Assembly: GCF_001661265.1 (NCBI RefSeq)
Contig: NW_017566996.1
Location: 526,874 to 590,873 of the forward strand
Reading direction: 5' to 3'
Length of the DNA: 64,000 nucleotides
Source of the DNA: Saitoella complicata NRRL Y-17804
Lineage: Eukaryota; Ascomycota; Saitoellomycetes; Saitoellales; Saitoellaceae
The notes beneath the pieces are model-generated. The model was not told where the DNA came from. It did not search any database and saw only the letters and a program-made list of their open reading frames with translations. Made by a program: the position numbers and the translations under genes. The stretch's first letter is position 1. Each line of letters starts with the position of its first letter. Below are positions 10,938 to 21,521 of the stretch, piece after piece.

Positions 10938-12724
10938 CTTAATTGGCTATGTCGATTCTTGTCGTGATTGTAGCAGGTGTAGAAAGCTCAGAGAGCGTGT
11001 TTATGGACTCGATCCGGGACTGTATGCTACGCAAAAGGTCGTAGGCCGTTATAACTAACGTCTTCAAGGTTGCCCTTTTCGTGACAGACGTGACAGAGAA
11101 GTGACAGAAGTGCTCTGCGAGGACGTTGATCCGTAGACGAGATGACTGAGTGGGAGTAGAGGATGTCAATGAATGGTGAGCAGAGAAGGAGTCGTGAAGA
11201 GATCAGGTGGGTGAGGCGAAGAAGAAGTACGACGGCAGCGATTCCCGATATGCGAAGAACAAAGAAGACTTCTGCCTGAGGGGGTTAACTGCAGACGATA
11301 ACGGCTATCGAGCACGATGGCTGAGGGGCGTTACTTGAGGCGGAGGTGGTCGAGCTGAAAACAGACGTCCCAGGAGACGATCTGCGCGACCGTTACGTGT
11401 GAGCCGAGGAATGTATGGAGTAGAGTTTGTCGCGACGACGAGAGAGCCGGGTGGAAACGCGGCGCAATTGAAGGAAGAGAACGATTGATCGAACAGGGAA
11501 ACAGACGAATGACTTCGAGCAGATATACACGGACGGTGCTCAATTACCAGGCCTACCTTCTTTTTCTCTCGCAGTCCTTTGTCGTGGGGACGCAAGGGAG
11601 ACGCGTCTTGACGCGTGCCTTGACTCCTGGGTTTCCCCAAGAATGCACCGTCCCGTAAATTCAAGGTTTCTAACCGACACAAGGGCCGCAGGAAATAAAT
11701 GGCAAGACGAACATAGGAAGACGGGCTTACGTGTATGCGAGCATGTGGGCCGCACGAGGCAGGGTGATCTGGAAATGTTCTGATTTGTACGAAACGCGAC
11801 GTCGACGCGGTTCCGCGTTGATTCACGGCGACACGCGTAGATAAGCTCTACCGACGCCGGCATGGCAACGACAAGACTCGATATATACGAGGCTTTCGTA
11901 TGTACAAGTCAGTTGGTCTCTCTGTTGGTAACTATCAGTGGGACTTCCAACTTGCGGTTGTCATGATCGTGCGTGGACATGCACGCGTGTGAACTTTACT
12001 AATACTTGTAATCCGCTCGGCTAAAATACTTAGAACAATGGAAAGCCATCGAGTTTGGTTACTCTCGTGCATGCTTACATATGAGAGTGGCGAGGTCTCC
12101 ACCCCAATCAGCCGTAAAGTGTATCCTTGCCTGCTGCCCGCACCGACCTCATCTTGTCGAATGCACCCAACGCAAGACGTCTGAAGGTCGGGCCAGAAGG
12201 CATCCCGGGTCCTATCTCATCATCCACAACACTGTTCCCACGAGTCCAACAACGATCCTGCCACAGATTTGTCCTATATTGGCAATAACAGTGTCGACAC
12301 CCGAAAGGTCCCATAATTCAGGGTTTGGTAGGAAGGACTGCACCTCGCCAGACGCTGTACTTACAGCAAATCGAGACATCGAGTCATGTATGGGGATAGG
12401 CTTGAGGTGAATACGGCAGAACCGCGGCCAGAAGCCGTCTCGTGTTTGTAAGCTGCTGGGCCTGAAAGCAGCAAAGCAGCAGCGGCTAACGATTGTTTTA
12501 TTCCCTGGAGGACTTTTAATTTACGCGTCAGTTGAGCGTGTGTACACCCCGCGACAGATTCGCTTGGAACAGCACGAACTTTATAACAATGTTGATGCAT
12601 TCTATCAATACTTTTGCGTCATTCTCATAATCGTACAAAGCCTCAATCTCCTCATGGCGACGTCCCTATCGTACTATACCGACTCTAACACTATGAATGC
12701 CCCAGCACTAACAATCCAATCACC
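10938..12724. other. 1.8-kb upstream region of the forkhead gene
   Basis: This is the second-longest gene-free stretch of the window. Its open frames (for example 11305-11826 on the - strand) are short, Arg/Ser/Pro-rich and unlike any family, so I do not call them. The region carries five ACGCGT boxes (separate entry). A long untranslated leader, a spliced non-coding exon or a non-coding RNA are all possible. Confidence 0.45.
11601..12528. promoter_or_regulatory. Cluster of five ACGCGT (MCB) boxes upstream of the forkhead gene
   Basis: ACGCGT occurs at 11601, 11611, 11833, 11983 and 12523, that is 0.66-1.6 kb upstream of the forkhead start. One hexamer per about 4 kb is expected, so five in 930 bp is a clear excess. 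The first two are 10 bp apart, about one helical turn. ACGCGT is the established binding site of MBF, which drives G1/S genes in ascomycetes. Use here is inferred. Confidence 0.55.
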
Positions 12725-13954
12725 TCAATGCTCTTTTGGAAGTCCCTCCATAATGTGCCTGTCCCTGCTCAAATTATAAAAGTAATCACTCCCGTAACCC
12801 TCCATATGCACACCCGCCAACTCGCCACCAAAGTACCTACTCGTTAAGCGTGCAATCGGCATACCGTGTCCATAGCTCTCGTAGGGAACCTGTGCGTAGT
12901 CGACGAAAGAAGAAATCTGTGTTTTGGGGTCTGGTGAGTTGCCGTTTATTTCGGAAGCGAAGGACGGCGTTGTGTTTCCGGTTGGTGGGGGGCGGGAGTG
13001 GTAGTAAGACCAGATTCTTTCGCAGGTTGAGAGAGGGAAGCCGCCGCCTTGGTCGGAGATTTTGATGGAGACGTCTTGTTCTCCTTCGGCGATGATGATT
13101 CGGATTTCGGGGAGTGTTCGGTCTCGTGATAAGTGTGAGGCTTTTGAAGCGTGGTGGTTGTGTGTTCGTGCGATGGAGTGCTTGAGCACTTCGAAGAGGA
13201 TGCGGTGGAGGTGTTCTTCGACATAGATCGTCTGAGAAACCTTTGGTGCCTTGAATATGTTGATCTTGGGCGCCGGAGACGAGGTGAAGTAGGCGGAGGT
13301 AACCCTTATGGCGTCTGCACTGGCCCGCTCAGCGACCTTGGCGGGATCAATGGCCTTGACTACCCTCGTTTCATCACCTCGTACCAACGCAAGATGTTCT
13401 GCAATGAAGAGCCTGCTCCCCATGTTGAGAGTGTAAAAGTCATCAAAGAACTTGTTCGTCCGCTCGTCATCCATCTGTTCCGGTGTTGCGCCCCGGTCGA
13501 GCGCTTCATTGACAGAGCGTCCTACACCTAGCAAAGCGGATTGATGCTCAGACATGAACTCGTGCAGCCATTCTCCAAATTGTTTGGCCCTTTCCGGTGT
13601 ATCCGGTGGTGGTCTTGAGGTAAGCAAATCAATGATCCGATGGTAGCGCTGTTGTTGCCATTGGATGGTAGGAGTATCACCAAGACCGTACGGTGCTTGC
13701 TCCTCGATGTTCTTCAACACTAGCGCCCAGCGTGTTGCCAACTCTGTGTAGAGGAAGGATGATGGACGGATCAAAGCCTCGTGCTTGTTATGGGCCTTCG
13801 CGACATGATTGGAAGAGGACCAGATCTGATGAAGGTTGACGAGGGTTGCCTTAGTTGACTGCAGCCTCTTCAAGATCTTCACTGGATCAGGCATGTTCTT
13901 CAGTCTGCAATATTTTTCTGGTCTTCTCTGATCCGAGGAGGAGCGATGCCGCAC
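12725..13954 (-). CDS. Mitochondrial pyruvate (or branched-chain 2-oxoacid) dehydrogenase kinase-like protein
   Basis: The family phosphorylates the E1 subunit of 2-oxoacid dehydrogenase complexes in the mitochondrial matrix and switches them off. It is a single exon of 409 aa from the ATG at 13954; a second ATG at 13894 would give 389 aa. The first 20 residues are basic and could be a targeting peptide. The N-terminal helical domain is followed by the GHKL ATPase with HLHRILFEVLKHSIARTH, the G1 box DQGGGF and the G2 box SYGHGMPIARLTSRYFGGEL. The N-box asparagine that normally binds magnesium (ELxKN) is His in EVLKHS, and GYGLP has become GHGMP. It may be a divergent fungal paralogue, or weakly active. 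It is divergent from WPL1 over 130 bp. Confidence 0.85.
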   Translation of the reverse strand: MRHRSSSDQRRPEKYCRLKNMPDPVKILKRLQSTKATLVNLHQIWSSSNHVAKAHNKHEALIRPSSFLYTELATRWALVLKNIEEQAPYGLGDTPTIQWQQQRYHRIIDLLTSRPPPDTPERAKQFGEWLHEFMSEHQSALLGVGRSVNEALDRGATPEQMDDERTNKFFDDFYTLNMGSRLFIAEHLALVRGDETRVVKAIDPAKVAERASADAIRVTSAYFTSSPAPKINIFKAPKVSQTIYVEEHLHRILFEVLKHSIARTHNHHASKASHLSRDRTLPEIRIIIAEGEQDVSIKISDQGGGFPLSTCERIWSYYHSRPPPTGNTTPSFASEINGNSPDPKTQISSFVDYAQVPYESYGHGMPIARLTSRYFGGELAGVHMEGYGSDYFYNLSRDRHIMEGLPKEH

Positions 13955-14084
13955 GGACCGTCTGCTGCTGGTTCACGCAGGTGACGTTGGTGGGGGACAT
14001 CGGCCGCACCCTGCAGAGGACTGCACCGCGTAAACCCCGGGGAAGAGACCTGCAAACACCCGTGCAGCCATCACTGACAAAATA

Positions 14085-16823
14085 ATGGAGAGTTCAGCGG
14101 ATAGGAGACGTCCAGTGATGACTTATGGGGTTAGGAAACGTTCTACGCCGGTCGAATATGAGGACTGGGGCTTTGACGACGAGGATCTGCCCGTTTCAAC
14201 CGTAAAGGAGCCGCATACATCCACTCCGAATGAGCATACACCTGTCGAAAGTGCTTCAAAGAAGTCGACTCCGGCAACTTCTGGTACCAGTTCACCGAAG
14301 CGCACTACACTGAAGGCCAAGTCTGCAGCACAGAAGAAGGTGGACGTGTTTGATTTGCCGAGCGACGATGAGGAAGCGAGGTATATGCGCCTCGAGGTAC
14401 CAAGCGGACTGAAGAGAAAGGCGCCTGCAACTCCCATGAAGGCTTTAGTACCGGTCAAGCGGGTCAAGTCGCCAGTACATCGTACAGAGCCAGCACGACC
14501 GAAAGAGTCGACGCCTTCGCCACGGAAATCGACACGTTCGCAGGCTACGAAGCCTGTAACGCCAACAGAGACCCCGCCTAAGAAGGTAAATGCTGGGTAC
14601 AAGGAACGTGTTGCAGCGAAACAGTCGGCGAGCCCGAAGGTCACCAAATCCAGCGAAACTGCGATGGGTGCCGCTGCCGACTCTGCCAAACCTGCACCAG
14701 CTCTCCGATCCGCCATGAAACCTCCCGCACCACTAAGATCATTGAAGTCTATGCCAGTTGTGCCGACGCTAGTGACGACATCGCCATCTCCAACAGGGGC
14801 TGTTGCCCTTCCGACGCGGCAGAGAGTGACGATAAATCCAGATCCGACTGCCGTCTATTCTCAACCGCAGCCTTCGACACCAGAGCGCCCAAGGTTGCAA
14901 AAGTCATGTTCTGACGTTAGTCCTGCACGAGAACGAGTGGTTTCTGTACCGAAGTTGTCCTCGAAGGAAGCTGCGGCGTGGGATCTGTTCGGATCACCTG
15001 AAGAGGTAAAGAAAAGTCCGGTGAAGGGCACGGAGAGTCCTCGGAGTGGAAGGAAGATGATTGGTGTGCTTGGTCGAAACCCTAACTCTGCCTCAAGGGT
15101 GTCACTGTTTCGCACTATGTCAGATGTTCCGGATGGTCTTCGCGAGGATCAAGGTGGGGAGGACCTTAGCAAGGTGGTTCACCAGGAGGAACAGCCCAGT
15201 CATTCCTTGGGCGGAGAAGTGGTCACTGCAGAATCACAGGACCGGCTACCTGACCGCCGTGTGACTTATGCTCGACAACGATCATATCGCGCAGAGGAAC
15301 CTGCTTTGGGTGTTGATCCATTGGAAGCCCTCCTGGCAACACCCTTGTTTGCACCACCTAAACGGCCTGCCGAGGAAGAGTCACTGAGTGAGGATGGGGA
15401 GGGTGAAAGCCAAGTGAAGAGCGTTCATGAGTTGCGTGAGGCTGGCGAAAACAAGCGTTTTGCGGATGAGGTTGAGTATATGCTTGAAGGCACCGGGGCT
15501 GGTAATCCGGCAAAGGTTAGGAGAGCTGGTTTAATCGAGGTTGGTGGCAAGTTATGTGAGTCGAGTTTCTTGTTGCGGTTCAAACGAGGCGGTTTTGTTG
15601 ATCGACTCCTAAAAGGCGTCGGGATGGAAGAGGATGTTGTGGTTGGATTTGTTCTTGGTCTGACTGCTGCGTTGGTCTTTCAAGATGAGAGTGCTGCGCA
15701 GACGATTCTTGAGTCATGCGCATCTTGTATTCCTTTTCTGTTGAGCTTGTTGAACGAGGCTCGCGATATCGCTGTCATCGCAAAGAATAGGAAGCTGGGT
15801 TTGAGTAAGATTATGCAGGAGAATGTTCAGGAGTTAAGGGACAAGGTGAAGGAAAGCGATCTGTGTCGAGCTATGACGGCACAAACTGTGGTGTCGCCGC
15901 GTCTTATGGGACTCGTCGCACTAAACTCGTTGTCGGTGCTGCGTGCGAGGGTCAACCCGACTCCTCGCGAACTCATCATTCAGGCTGATGGCGTTGAGAA
16001 ACTAATGGGCATTCTCGGCGACAATGGCCTTGATCTGCATTCTGAGCCTGTTTTGGACGTTGTCGAAATGTCACTGAAGATATTTGAACTTTGTGTCGAT
16101 GGAATCGTTGTCCCGGTGGGTGTGAAGCATGTGGAGAGTTTGGGAAGGTTGCTGAACCGCATCATTGCGGTGGAAGAGAAGTTGGAGGATCCGCTGTTGA
16201 GGAAGCAAGCGGAGCTGATAACGTTGTCGCTCCTTCGAACTCTTATCAGCATCTCGAATGGTCCTGCTGTTTGTGATGCCATGGTGATGACCTGTATCGT
16301 TTCTAACCTGTTGCGGTTCGTTTGTGTGCCTGGGATACTGTCAGATGGTATCAAGTACGAGGACGGTACTACTGAGGATGCAAAATATGATAAACTCCTG
16401 TTCGGTCTTGGTTTGATGAACAGGTTAGCGGAGGAGAGTGCCGTTCTGAAGGATAAGATTGGACAAGCTGATGGATTCACCTTTGCTGGTCGAAGTGGTC
16501 TTGAAGGTCTTGCCGATCAGTTCAAGGATATGCACGCAGTGTTTGATGGCAAAGGAAATCTCGGAGAGTTCGAAGTCGAGCATGTTCATGCGTACGGATA
16601 TCTCGCGACGCTCTTGGCGCACCTCGTCCAAAAAAGTCAAGAAACATTGCATGCTGGCAACCTCGCCATCCTACGTCACCTCCTGCCCGGAAATGATTTG
16701 CGTGCTATTACATCAGCCCTGACCATGTTCACCGGTGTTCTCACGAATGAGGAACAACGGAATCAGAGTTTACTTGCGAATATTGGACATATATGTGCTG
16801 TTTTGAAGGCGTTGGACAAATAG
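14085..16823 (+). CDS. WPL1: Wapl cohesin-release factor
   Basis: Wapl opens the cohesin ring and so sets cohesin residence time on chromatin. This is a single exon of 912 aa. The N-terminal half is disordered, rich in Ser, Pro, Lys and TP sites, and begins with MTYGVRKRSTPVEYEDWGFD. The C-terminal WAPL domain starts near residue 445 with SVHELREAGENKRFADEVEY, followed by VRRAGLIEVGGKLCESSF, FVLGLTAALVFQDE, and LGLSKIMQENVQELRDKVKE. Those are recognisable landmarks of the helical-repeat WAPL fold. Length is usual for filamentous or early-diverging ascomycetes. It ends convergently with MHF1. Confidence 0.92.
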   Translation: MESSADRRRPVMTYGVRKRSTPVEYEDWGFDDEDLPVSTVKEPHTSTPNEHTPVESASKKSTPATSGTSSPKRTTLKAKSAAQKKVDVFDLPSDDEEARYMRLEVPSGLKRKAPATPMKALVPVKRVKSPVHRTEPARPKESTPSPRKSTRSQATKPVTPTETPPKKVNAGYKERVAAKQSASPKVTKSSETAMGAAADSAKPAPALRSAMKPPAPLRSLKSMPVVPTLVTTSPSPTGAVALPTRQRVTINPDPTAVYSQPQPSTPERPRLQKSCSDVSPARERVVSVPKLSSKEAAAWDLFGSPEEVKKSPVKGTESPRSGRKMIGVLGRNPNSASRVSLFRTMSDVPDGLREDQGGEDLSKVVHQEEQPSHSLGGEVVTAESQDRLPDRRVTYARQRSYRAEEPALGVDPLEALLATPLFAPPKRPAEEESLSEDGEGESQVKSVHELREAGENKRFADEVEYMLEGTGAGNPAKVRRAGLIEVGGKLCESSFLLRFKRGGFVDRLLKGVGMEEDVVVGFVLGLTAALVFQDESAAQTILESCASCIPFLLSLLNEARDIAVIAKNRKLGLSKIMQENVQELRDKVKESDLCRAMTAQTVVSPRLMGLVALNSLSVLRARVNPTPRELIIQADGVEKLMGILGDNGLDLHSEPVLDVVEMSLKIFELCVDGIVVPVGVKHVESLGRLLNRIIAVEEKLEDPLLRKQAELITLSLLRTLISISNGPAVCDAMVMTCIVSNLLRFVCVPGILSDGIKYEDGTTEDAKYDKLLFGLGLMNRLAEESAVLKDKIGQADGFTFAGRSGLEGLADQFKDMHAVFDGKGNLGEFEVEHVHAYGYLATLLAHLVQKSQETLHAGNLAILRHLLPGNDLRAITSALTMFTGVLTNEEQRNQSLLANIGHICAVLKALDK

Positions 16824-17129
16824 GTTATCATCGGTTATGGCGTTTCAGCAGATTTAACTCTAATGTTAGGTATAATGTTATGGTAGCGAGTATCATCTGT
16901 CAATGAATGGATTCAAATAATTCCCGCGGTTCAAGGTTCCCCGTAGTACTGGAGCTGCAACGCACCATGAAAGTGTGGATTACCATATCCCAAAGACATG
17001 CTTCGGTTATTGACATGCGGAACGACATTACAAACTACGGGCCTTGCTCTTGACTGTTCGGCGCATTTATCTGGGTATATTGCATCTTCCGCACATCTAT
17101 CGTACATTCGCCACGGATCCTCTCTATCT
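16824..17129. other. Convergent 3' regions of WPL1 and MHF1
   Basis: This 306-bp gap lies between two convergent genes. No supported gene or RNA is seen; it likely holds both 3' untranslated regions. Confidence 0.5.
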
Positions 17130-17664
17130 TCAAGTCTTCTTCTTCCCAACGCCAAGCCTCTTTTTGGGTGCCGGTCCAGCACTGCTTGTAGCTGTTCCAC
17201 TACTTCGGTGCTCCACTGGGGCAGCTGCGTTCTCCTTCCTCTTCTTTGCGCCACTTCCAGCCTCTCTCTCAAGATCCTTCTTCATATCTTTCAGCATTTC
17301 GTGAAGAGCGTCGTTCTTTCTCTGTTTCAGGCATGTTAGATCTTGCACACATCAAATCCACGACAGTGCTTAACGTACGGCACACAACAGAACGTCATCA
17401 CATCCAATAGTCCTTCGACCCGCATGTCTAGCAAATGACTCGGCATCTCCAGCAACAAGCTGCGCCTGTTCGAAAACGAGTTGTGCGAGCGCTGCAATGA
17501 ACTGCGGTGTAGTGTTTGCGTCGAGAGTGAGTGCGAGGTGGTCAATCAGTTCGCCGGTGTGAAACCAGACTTCACAGCCCGTTAGCAGTAGTCCAACACA
17601 CCCTTGGAATACACGTACCAGCCGACTTCAATCTGGCATCAGCGGCCTCTGTGTCCTCATCCAT
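17130..17664 (-). CDS. MHF1: Histone-fold protein Mhf1/CENP-S
   Basis: Mhf1/CENP-S pairs with Mhf2/CENP-X in a histone-fold tetramer that supports the FANCM helicase at stalled forks and the constitutive kinetochore network. Exons on the - strand are 17664-17619, 17569-17379 and 17321-17130, with introns of 49 and 57 nt; the protein is 142 aa. The spliced product reads RLKSAVWFHTGELID, then TPQFIAALAQLVFEQ, ESFARHAGRRTIGCDDVLLC and ARKNDALHEMLKDM. Each of these aligns with the conserved CENP-S helices. The C-terminus is Lys-rich. Without splicing the gene is invisible, as it is broken into short frames. The start ATG lies 125 bp from the divergent BUR1 start. Confidence 0.93.
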
Positions 17665-17789
17665 ATTTCCTGTTCGACCTCGAGCGCGTCCTGAGCGCGT
17701 TCATGGTGTTGGGTGTACGGTGGCTGTGCTTGGGGAGCATACGGTAATCCGGCTGCAGCTGTTGTAATACGGTACACCAAGAGACGAAT

Positions 17790-19516
17790 ATGTCGTTGAA
17801 GAGAAGCCCGGACGAGGAGGGCGAGCTGAGGGATGTGAAGAGAGAAAGGATTGACAATGGATCGTCTACAGTCTCGCCGTCGAGGTCGCAATCGGCTGCC
17901 ATGACTGCCAATGACAGTGCCAATGGTGACGGAGCAGCACCGCAGCCGCGCCGGAAGCTAGAGTTCAAGGGTTGTTCCAATGTCGAGCATGAATATGAGT
18001 TTCTGGAGAAGCTCGGTGAGGGGACGTTCGGGTATGTTTGCTGTTTTGCTGGATGGCTAGACAACTAATTGAGCTTGCTGGACAGTGAAGTGCACAAAGC
18101 GAAACGGGCTCGGACAGGCGAATTGGTTGCCCTCAAGAGGATAATCGTGCATCAGCCAGAGAAAGAGGGGGTAAATGCTCTTCCGATTTTTCCACAATTG
18201 CTTCCATTGACAATTAACTGCAGTTTCCGATCACTGCTCTCCGCGAGATCCGCCTTTTGAAAGCCGTCTCTCACCAGCATGTCATCTCACTTATCGACAT
18301 GGCAGTCAAACGTGGCGACCCGAAGAAGGGACGTGGCTCGGAAGCAATCTACATGGTTACACCATACATGGATCATGACCTCGCGGGTCTCCTAGAAAAC
18401 CCCAAGATCCATCTCACTACACCCCAAATCAAACTCTACACCAAGCAGTTGCTGGAAGGCATGCGATACTTGCACGCGAACAAAATCTTGCATCGGGACA
18501 TGAAGGCTGCCAACCTTCTTATCAACAACGAGGGTATTTTGAAAATCGCTGACTTTGGCCTGGCAAGATATTACGATGAAGACCCACCGATCCCTGGTGT
18601 CGGTGGGAGGCCTGGGCCTGCGAAAAGAGACTACACCCCGCTGGTCGTGACACGATGGTATCGTCCGCCTGAGTTGCTACTCGGTGAGCGCAGGTATACT
18701 ACGGCAATTGACATGTGGGGAGTTGGTTGCGTCTTTGCGGAGATGCTGGTCGGCAAGCCTATTCTTCCTGGTCAAAGCGACATTGACCAGGTCGACAAAA
18801 TCTTCCAGCTGTGTGGAACGCCAACAGAGGAGACCATGCCGGGCTGGAGTAAACTTCCCGGCCCTCCTATGGAGAATGGAATTACTTTCAATGCGCCGAA
18901 ATATCCCTCGACCATCAAGCAACGGTATGAGAAGTATGGCGTACTTGCGGTTCAGCTTCTTGAGAATCTATTGAAGCTCAACCCTCAGGAGCGGTACTCT
19001 GCATACGAAGCCTTGGAAGCGTCGTACTTTCACACTCAGCCACTCCCGGCTAAGCCATCAGAGATGCCGAGATTTGAAAGCAGTCATGAGTATGATAAAC
19101 GCAAACGCAAGGAGGAGGAGAGGAGCAGGAGACCCGCAGCGCCAGCAGGTAGTCAAGTTGGAAATCCGGACAGTCATTTTGCAGGGAATGGGAGAGGCCC
19201 GGGCTACAGAGGAGACCGCTGGGATGGAGGCAGGGGGTATGATGACCATCGACGTGGTGGATACAGAGGTGGTTATGGAGGTGGAGGACCTCCTGGGGAT
19301 CGAGATGGTCATGGAGGCGACGGTGGTGGCTATAGAGGTCGCGGTGGATATGGAGGGCGTGGACATGGCGAGCGTGGGGGTTGGCGCGGCGGGAGTAGAC
19401 CGTACGAGGATCGGGATCGGAGAGATGGATATGGACCACCGAGAGGGGGCGGTTACAGAGGTGGATATGGAGGTGGAGGTCCACCGCCGCAGCGTGATGA
19501 CCGGTGGAGGGGGTAG
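17790..19516 (+). CDS. BUR1: Bur1/Cdk9-type cyclin-dependent kinase with RGG tail
   Basis: This is the transcription-elongation CDK that phosphorylates the RNA polymerase II tail and Spt5. Exons are 17790-18031, 18086-18170 and 18224-19516; introns are 54 and 53 nt; the protein is 539 aa. The kinase domain (about residues 65-370) has the glycine loop LGEGTFGEVHKAK, VALKRI, the cyclin-binding helix [28 protein letters not shown], and the T-loop [27 protein letters not shown] points to the Cdk9/Bur1 group, and the inserted basic stretch [14 protein letters not shown] also fits. The last 100 or so residues form an RGG/GYGGGG-rich tail, which suggests RNA binding or condensate formation and is not typical of yeast Bur1. 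It is divergent from MHF1. Confidence 0.93.
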
Positions 19517-19755
19517 TGTTAACGTGGGAGCGCATACTTGAGTTGGGCATCAAGCTGTCACGGACGATGACAGGCGCGGGGTACCCGAATGCATATCTTT
19601 ACAATCAAACTATATCATCCTATCATACGAGTAAAGCAAATACAGGTCGCCCCAATGGTCACCGAACTGAGCTGTAGGGGCACATGCGCGCAGGAGGTGA
19701 CTCCCGAAAAAGTGCAACGTAGACGAAACCATACAAGAAAGTCGCAACCATAAAT

Positions 19756-21442
19756 ATGGCAGCTTCGGTAGCAAACGGCGTTTCAAACGATACCGCTATG
19801 AAGTCCAACTCTGACGCTACGAAGCCCTGGGTTGTTCAGAAGTACGGAGGAACCAGTGTTGGAAAGTTTGCCGACAAGATCGCGGAGGATATCGTACGGT
19901 TTGCAGCAGCCTGATCCGATGCCTTGGAGATACGAAGGCTAACGTTTTATTGATTCAGAGTCTACGTCGATGAATACCGCGTCGCTGTTGTTTGCTCTGC
20001 ACGGAGTACCGCTACCAAGGCTGAGGGTACCACTAACCGGTACGCCTGATCCCTGCTTCCACTACTGTCGCAAGGCATGCTCAAATCATCGCATTCGCTA
20101 ACTGAACACCAGACTTATCCGCGCCGCCGAGGAAGCCTTGACTGAGGGCTCCAAGCTCTACCTCGACATCGTTGAAGCCATCCGCGCAGACCACATCAAG
20201 GCCGCCAAGGAGCTCATCGCGTCGGAAGCTATCATCGCTGAGCTTGAGAAGGAGATTGAGTACGAATGTGAACGTCTCGGATCTTTCCTTTCTGCTGCGC
20301 AGATCATCGAGGAGATCTCGCCCAAGACGAAGGATATCATTATTGGATCAGGAGAGAAGTTGGCATGTAGGGTGATGGCGGCGTTGTTGAGGGATCGTGG
20401 TGTTGATGCGCAATACGTTGGACTGGATCACGTTGTTCCCGCAGACTACCCGGTGAAGGATGGATTGGATCAGGCGTTCTACGACTGCGTCGCAAAGGCC
20501 ATCGCGGCGGAGGTGCAGAAGTGTGGAAGCAAGGTGCCTGTTGTCACTGGATTCTTTGGTGTTGTTCCTGGGTCGCTGTTGGCGAACATTGGTCGTGGAT
20601 ACACTGATTTGTGTGCGGCGTTGTTGGCTGTTGGTCTGGGTGCTGACGAGTTGCAAATCTGGAAGGAGGTTGACGGTATCTTCACCGCTGATCCTCGTAA
20701 GGTTGCGACTGCTCGTTTGTTGCCTACCATCACCCCTGAGGAGGCTTCCGAGTTGACTTTCTACGGATCCGAGGTCATCCACCCGTTGACGCAGCACCAG
20801 GTCATGCACGCTCGCATCCCCATCCGCATCAAGAACGTCGAGAACCCCAAGGGTGACGGTACTATCATCTTCCCTTCGAACCTGCAACCCCGGGCGCAAG
20901 GTGGCGATGCTACCCCTCCCCACCCACCAAAGAATGTGCCTGAGAGCTTGTACCAGAAAGCTCTCGGTCAGCCCCGCATGCCTACTGCCATCACTACCAA
21001 GGAGAACATCGTGGTCATCTCAGTGCACTCCAACCGCAAGTCCCTTTCGCATGGATTCTACCGTGAGTTGTTTGGTGTTTTGGACAAGTACAGGTTGGCT
21101 GTCGACTTGATCGCCACCTCTGAAGTTCACGTGTCTCTTGCTGTCCACAGCGAGGCTAGACATCACCAGCTTCGTCTCGGTGAGGCCATCAAGGAGCTTC
21201 AGCGCATTGGTCAGGTTGACGTTTTGAAGGGAATGATCATCTTGTCTGTTATCGGTATTCAGATGAAGAACATGGTTGGTATTGCGGGTCGTGTGTTTGG
21301 AACTCTGGCGCAGAACAACATCAACATTGAGATGATTTCTCAGGGTGCAAGTGAGATCAACATTTCGTGTGTTATTGCAGCTCAGGATCAGTTGAAGGCG
21401 TTGAACGTGCTGCATCATCATTTGTTGTCGTTGGCGCAATAA
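19756..21442 (+). CDS. HOM3: Aspartate kinase
   Basis: Aspartokinase phosphorylates L-aspartate, the first step to threonine, methionine and isoleucine. Exons are 19756-19898, 19959-20039 and 20113-21442, giving 517 aa, close to yeast Hom3 (527). Motifs in order are VVQKYGGTSVGKF, AVVCSARS, GEKLACRVMAALL, VVTGFFG and GLGADELQIWKEVDGIFTAD, then FYGSEVIHPLT and two ACT regulatory domains (IVVISVHSNRKSLSHGFYRE and MKNMVGIAGRVFGTLAQNNI). The ACT pair is the site of threonine feedback in this family. Intron 1 starts GTTTGC, a weak donor; it was chosen because it alone restores the reading DIVRVYVDEYRVAVV. Convergent with DSS4, 79 bp apart. Confidence 0.95.
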
Positions 21443-21521
21443 AAAGAGAACGAGGGGACACTTTACGATAGACACTGTACGCAGTCTTTTTGATATATTT
21501 TTGGAAAACACCCATATTTCT

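Noticed and set aside
11305-11863. Overlapping - strand frames of 173 and 107 codons upstream of the forkhead gene
   Set aside because: Arg/Ser/Pro-rich, overlapping in two frames, no recognisable motif and no clear splice partners.
12081-12410. 109-codon + frame between the forkhead and kinase genes
   Set aside because: Low-complexity composition, no homology pattern, and an opposite frame of similar length.
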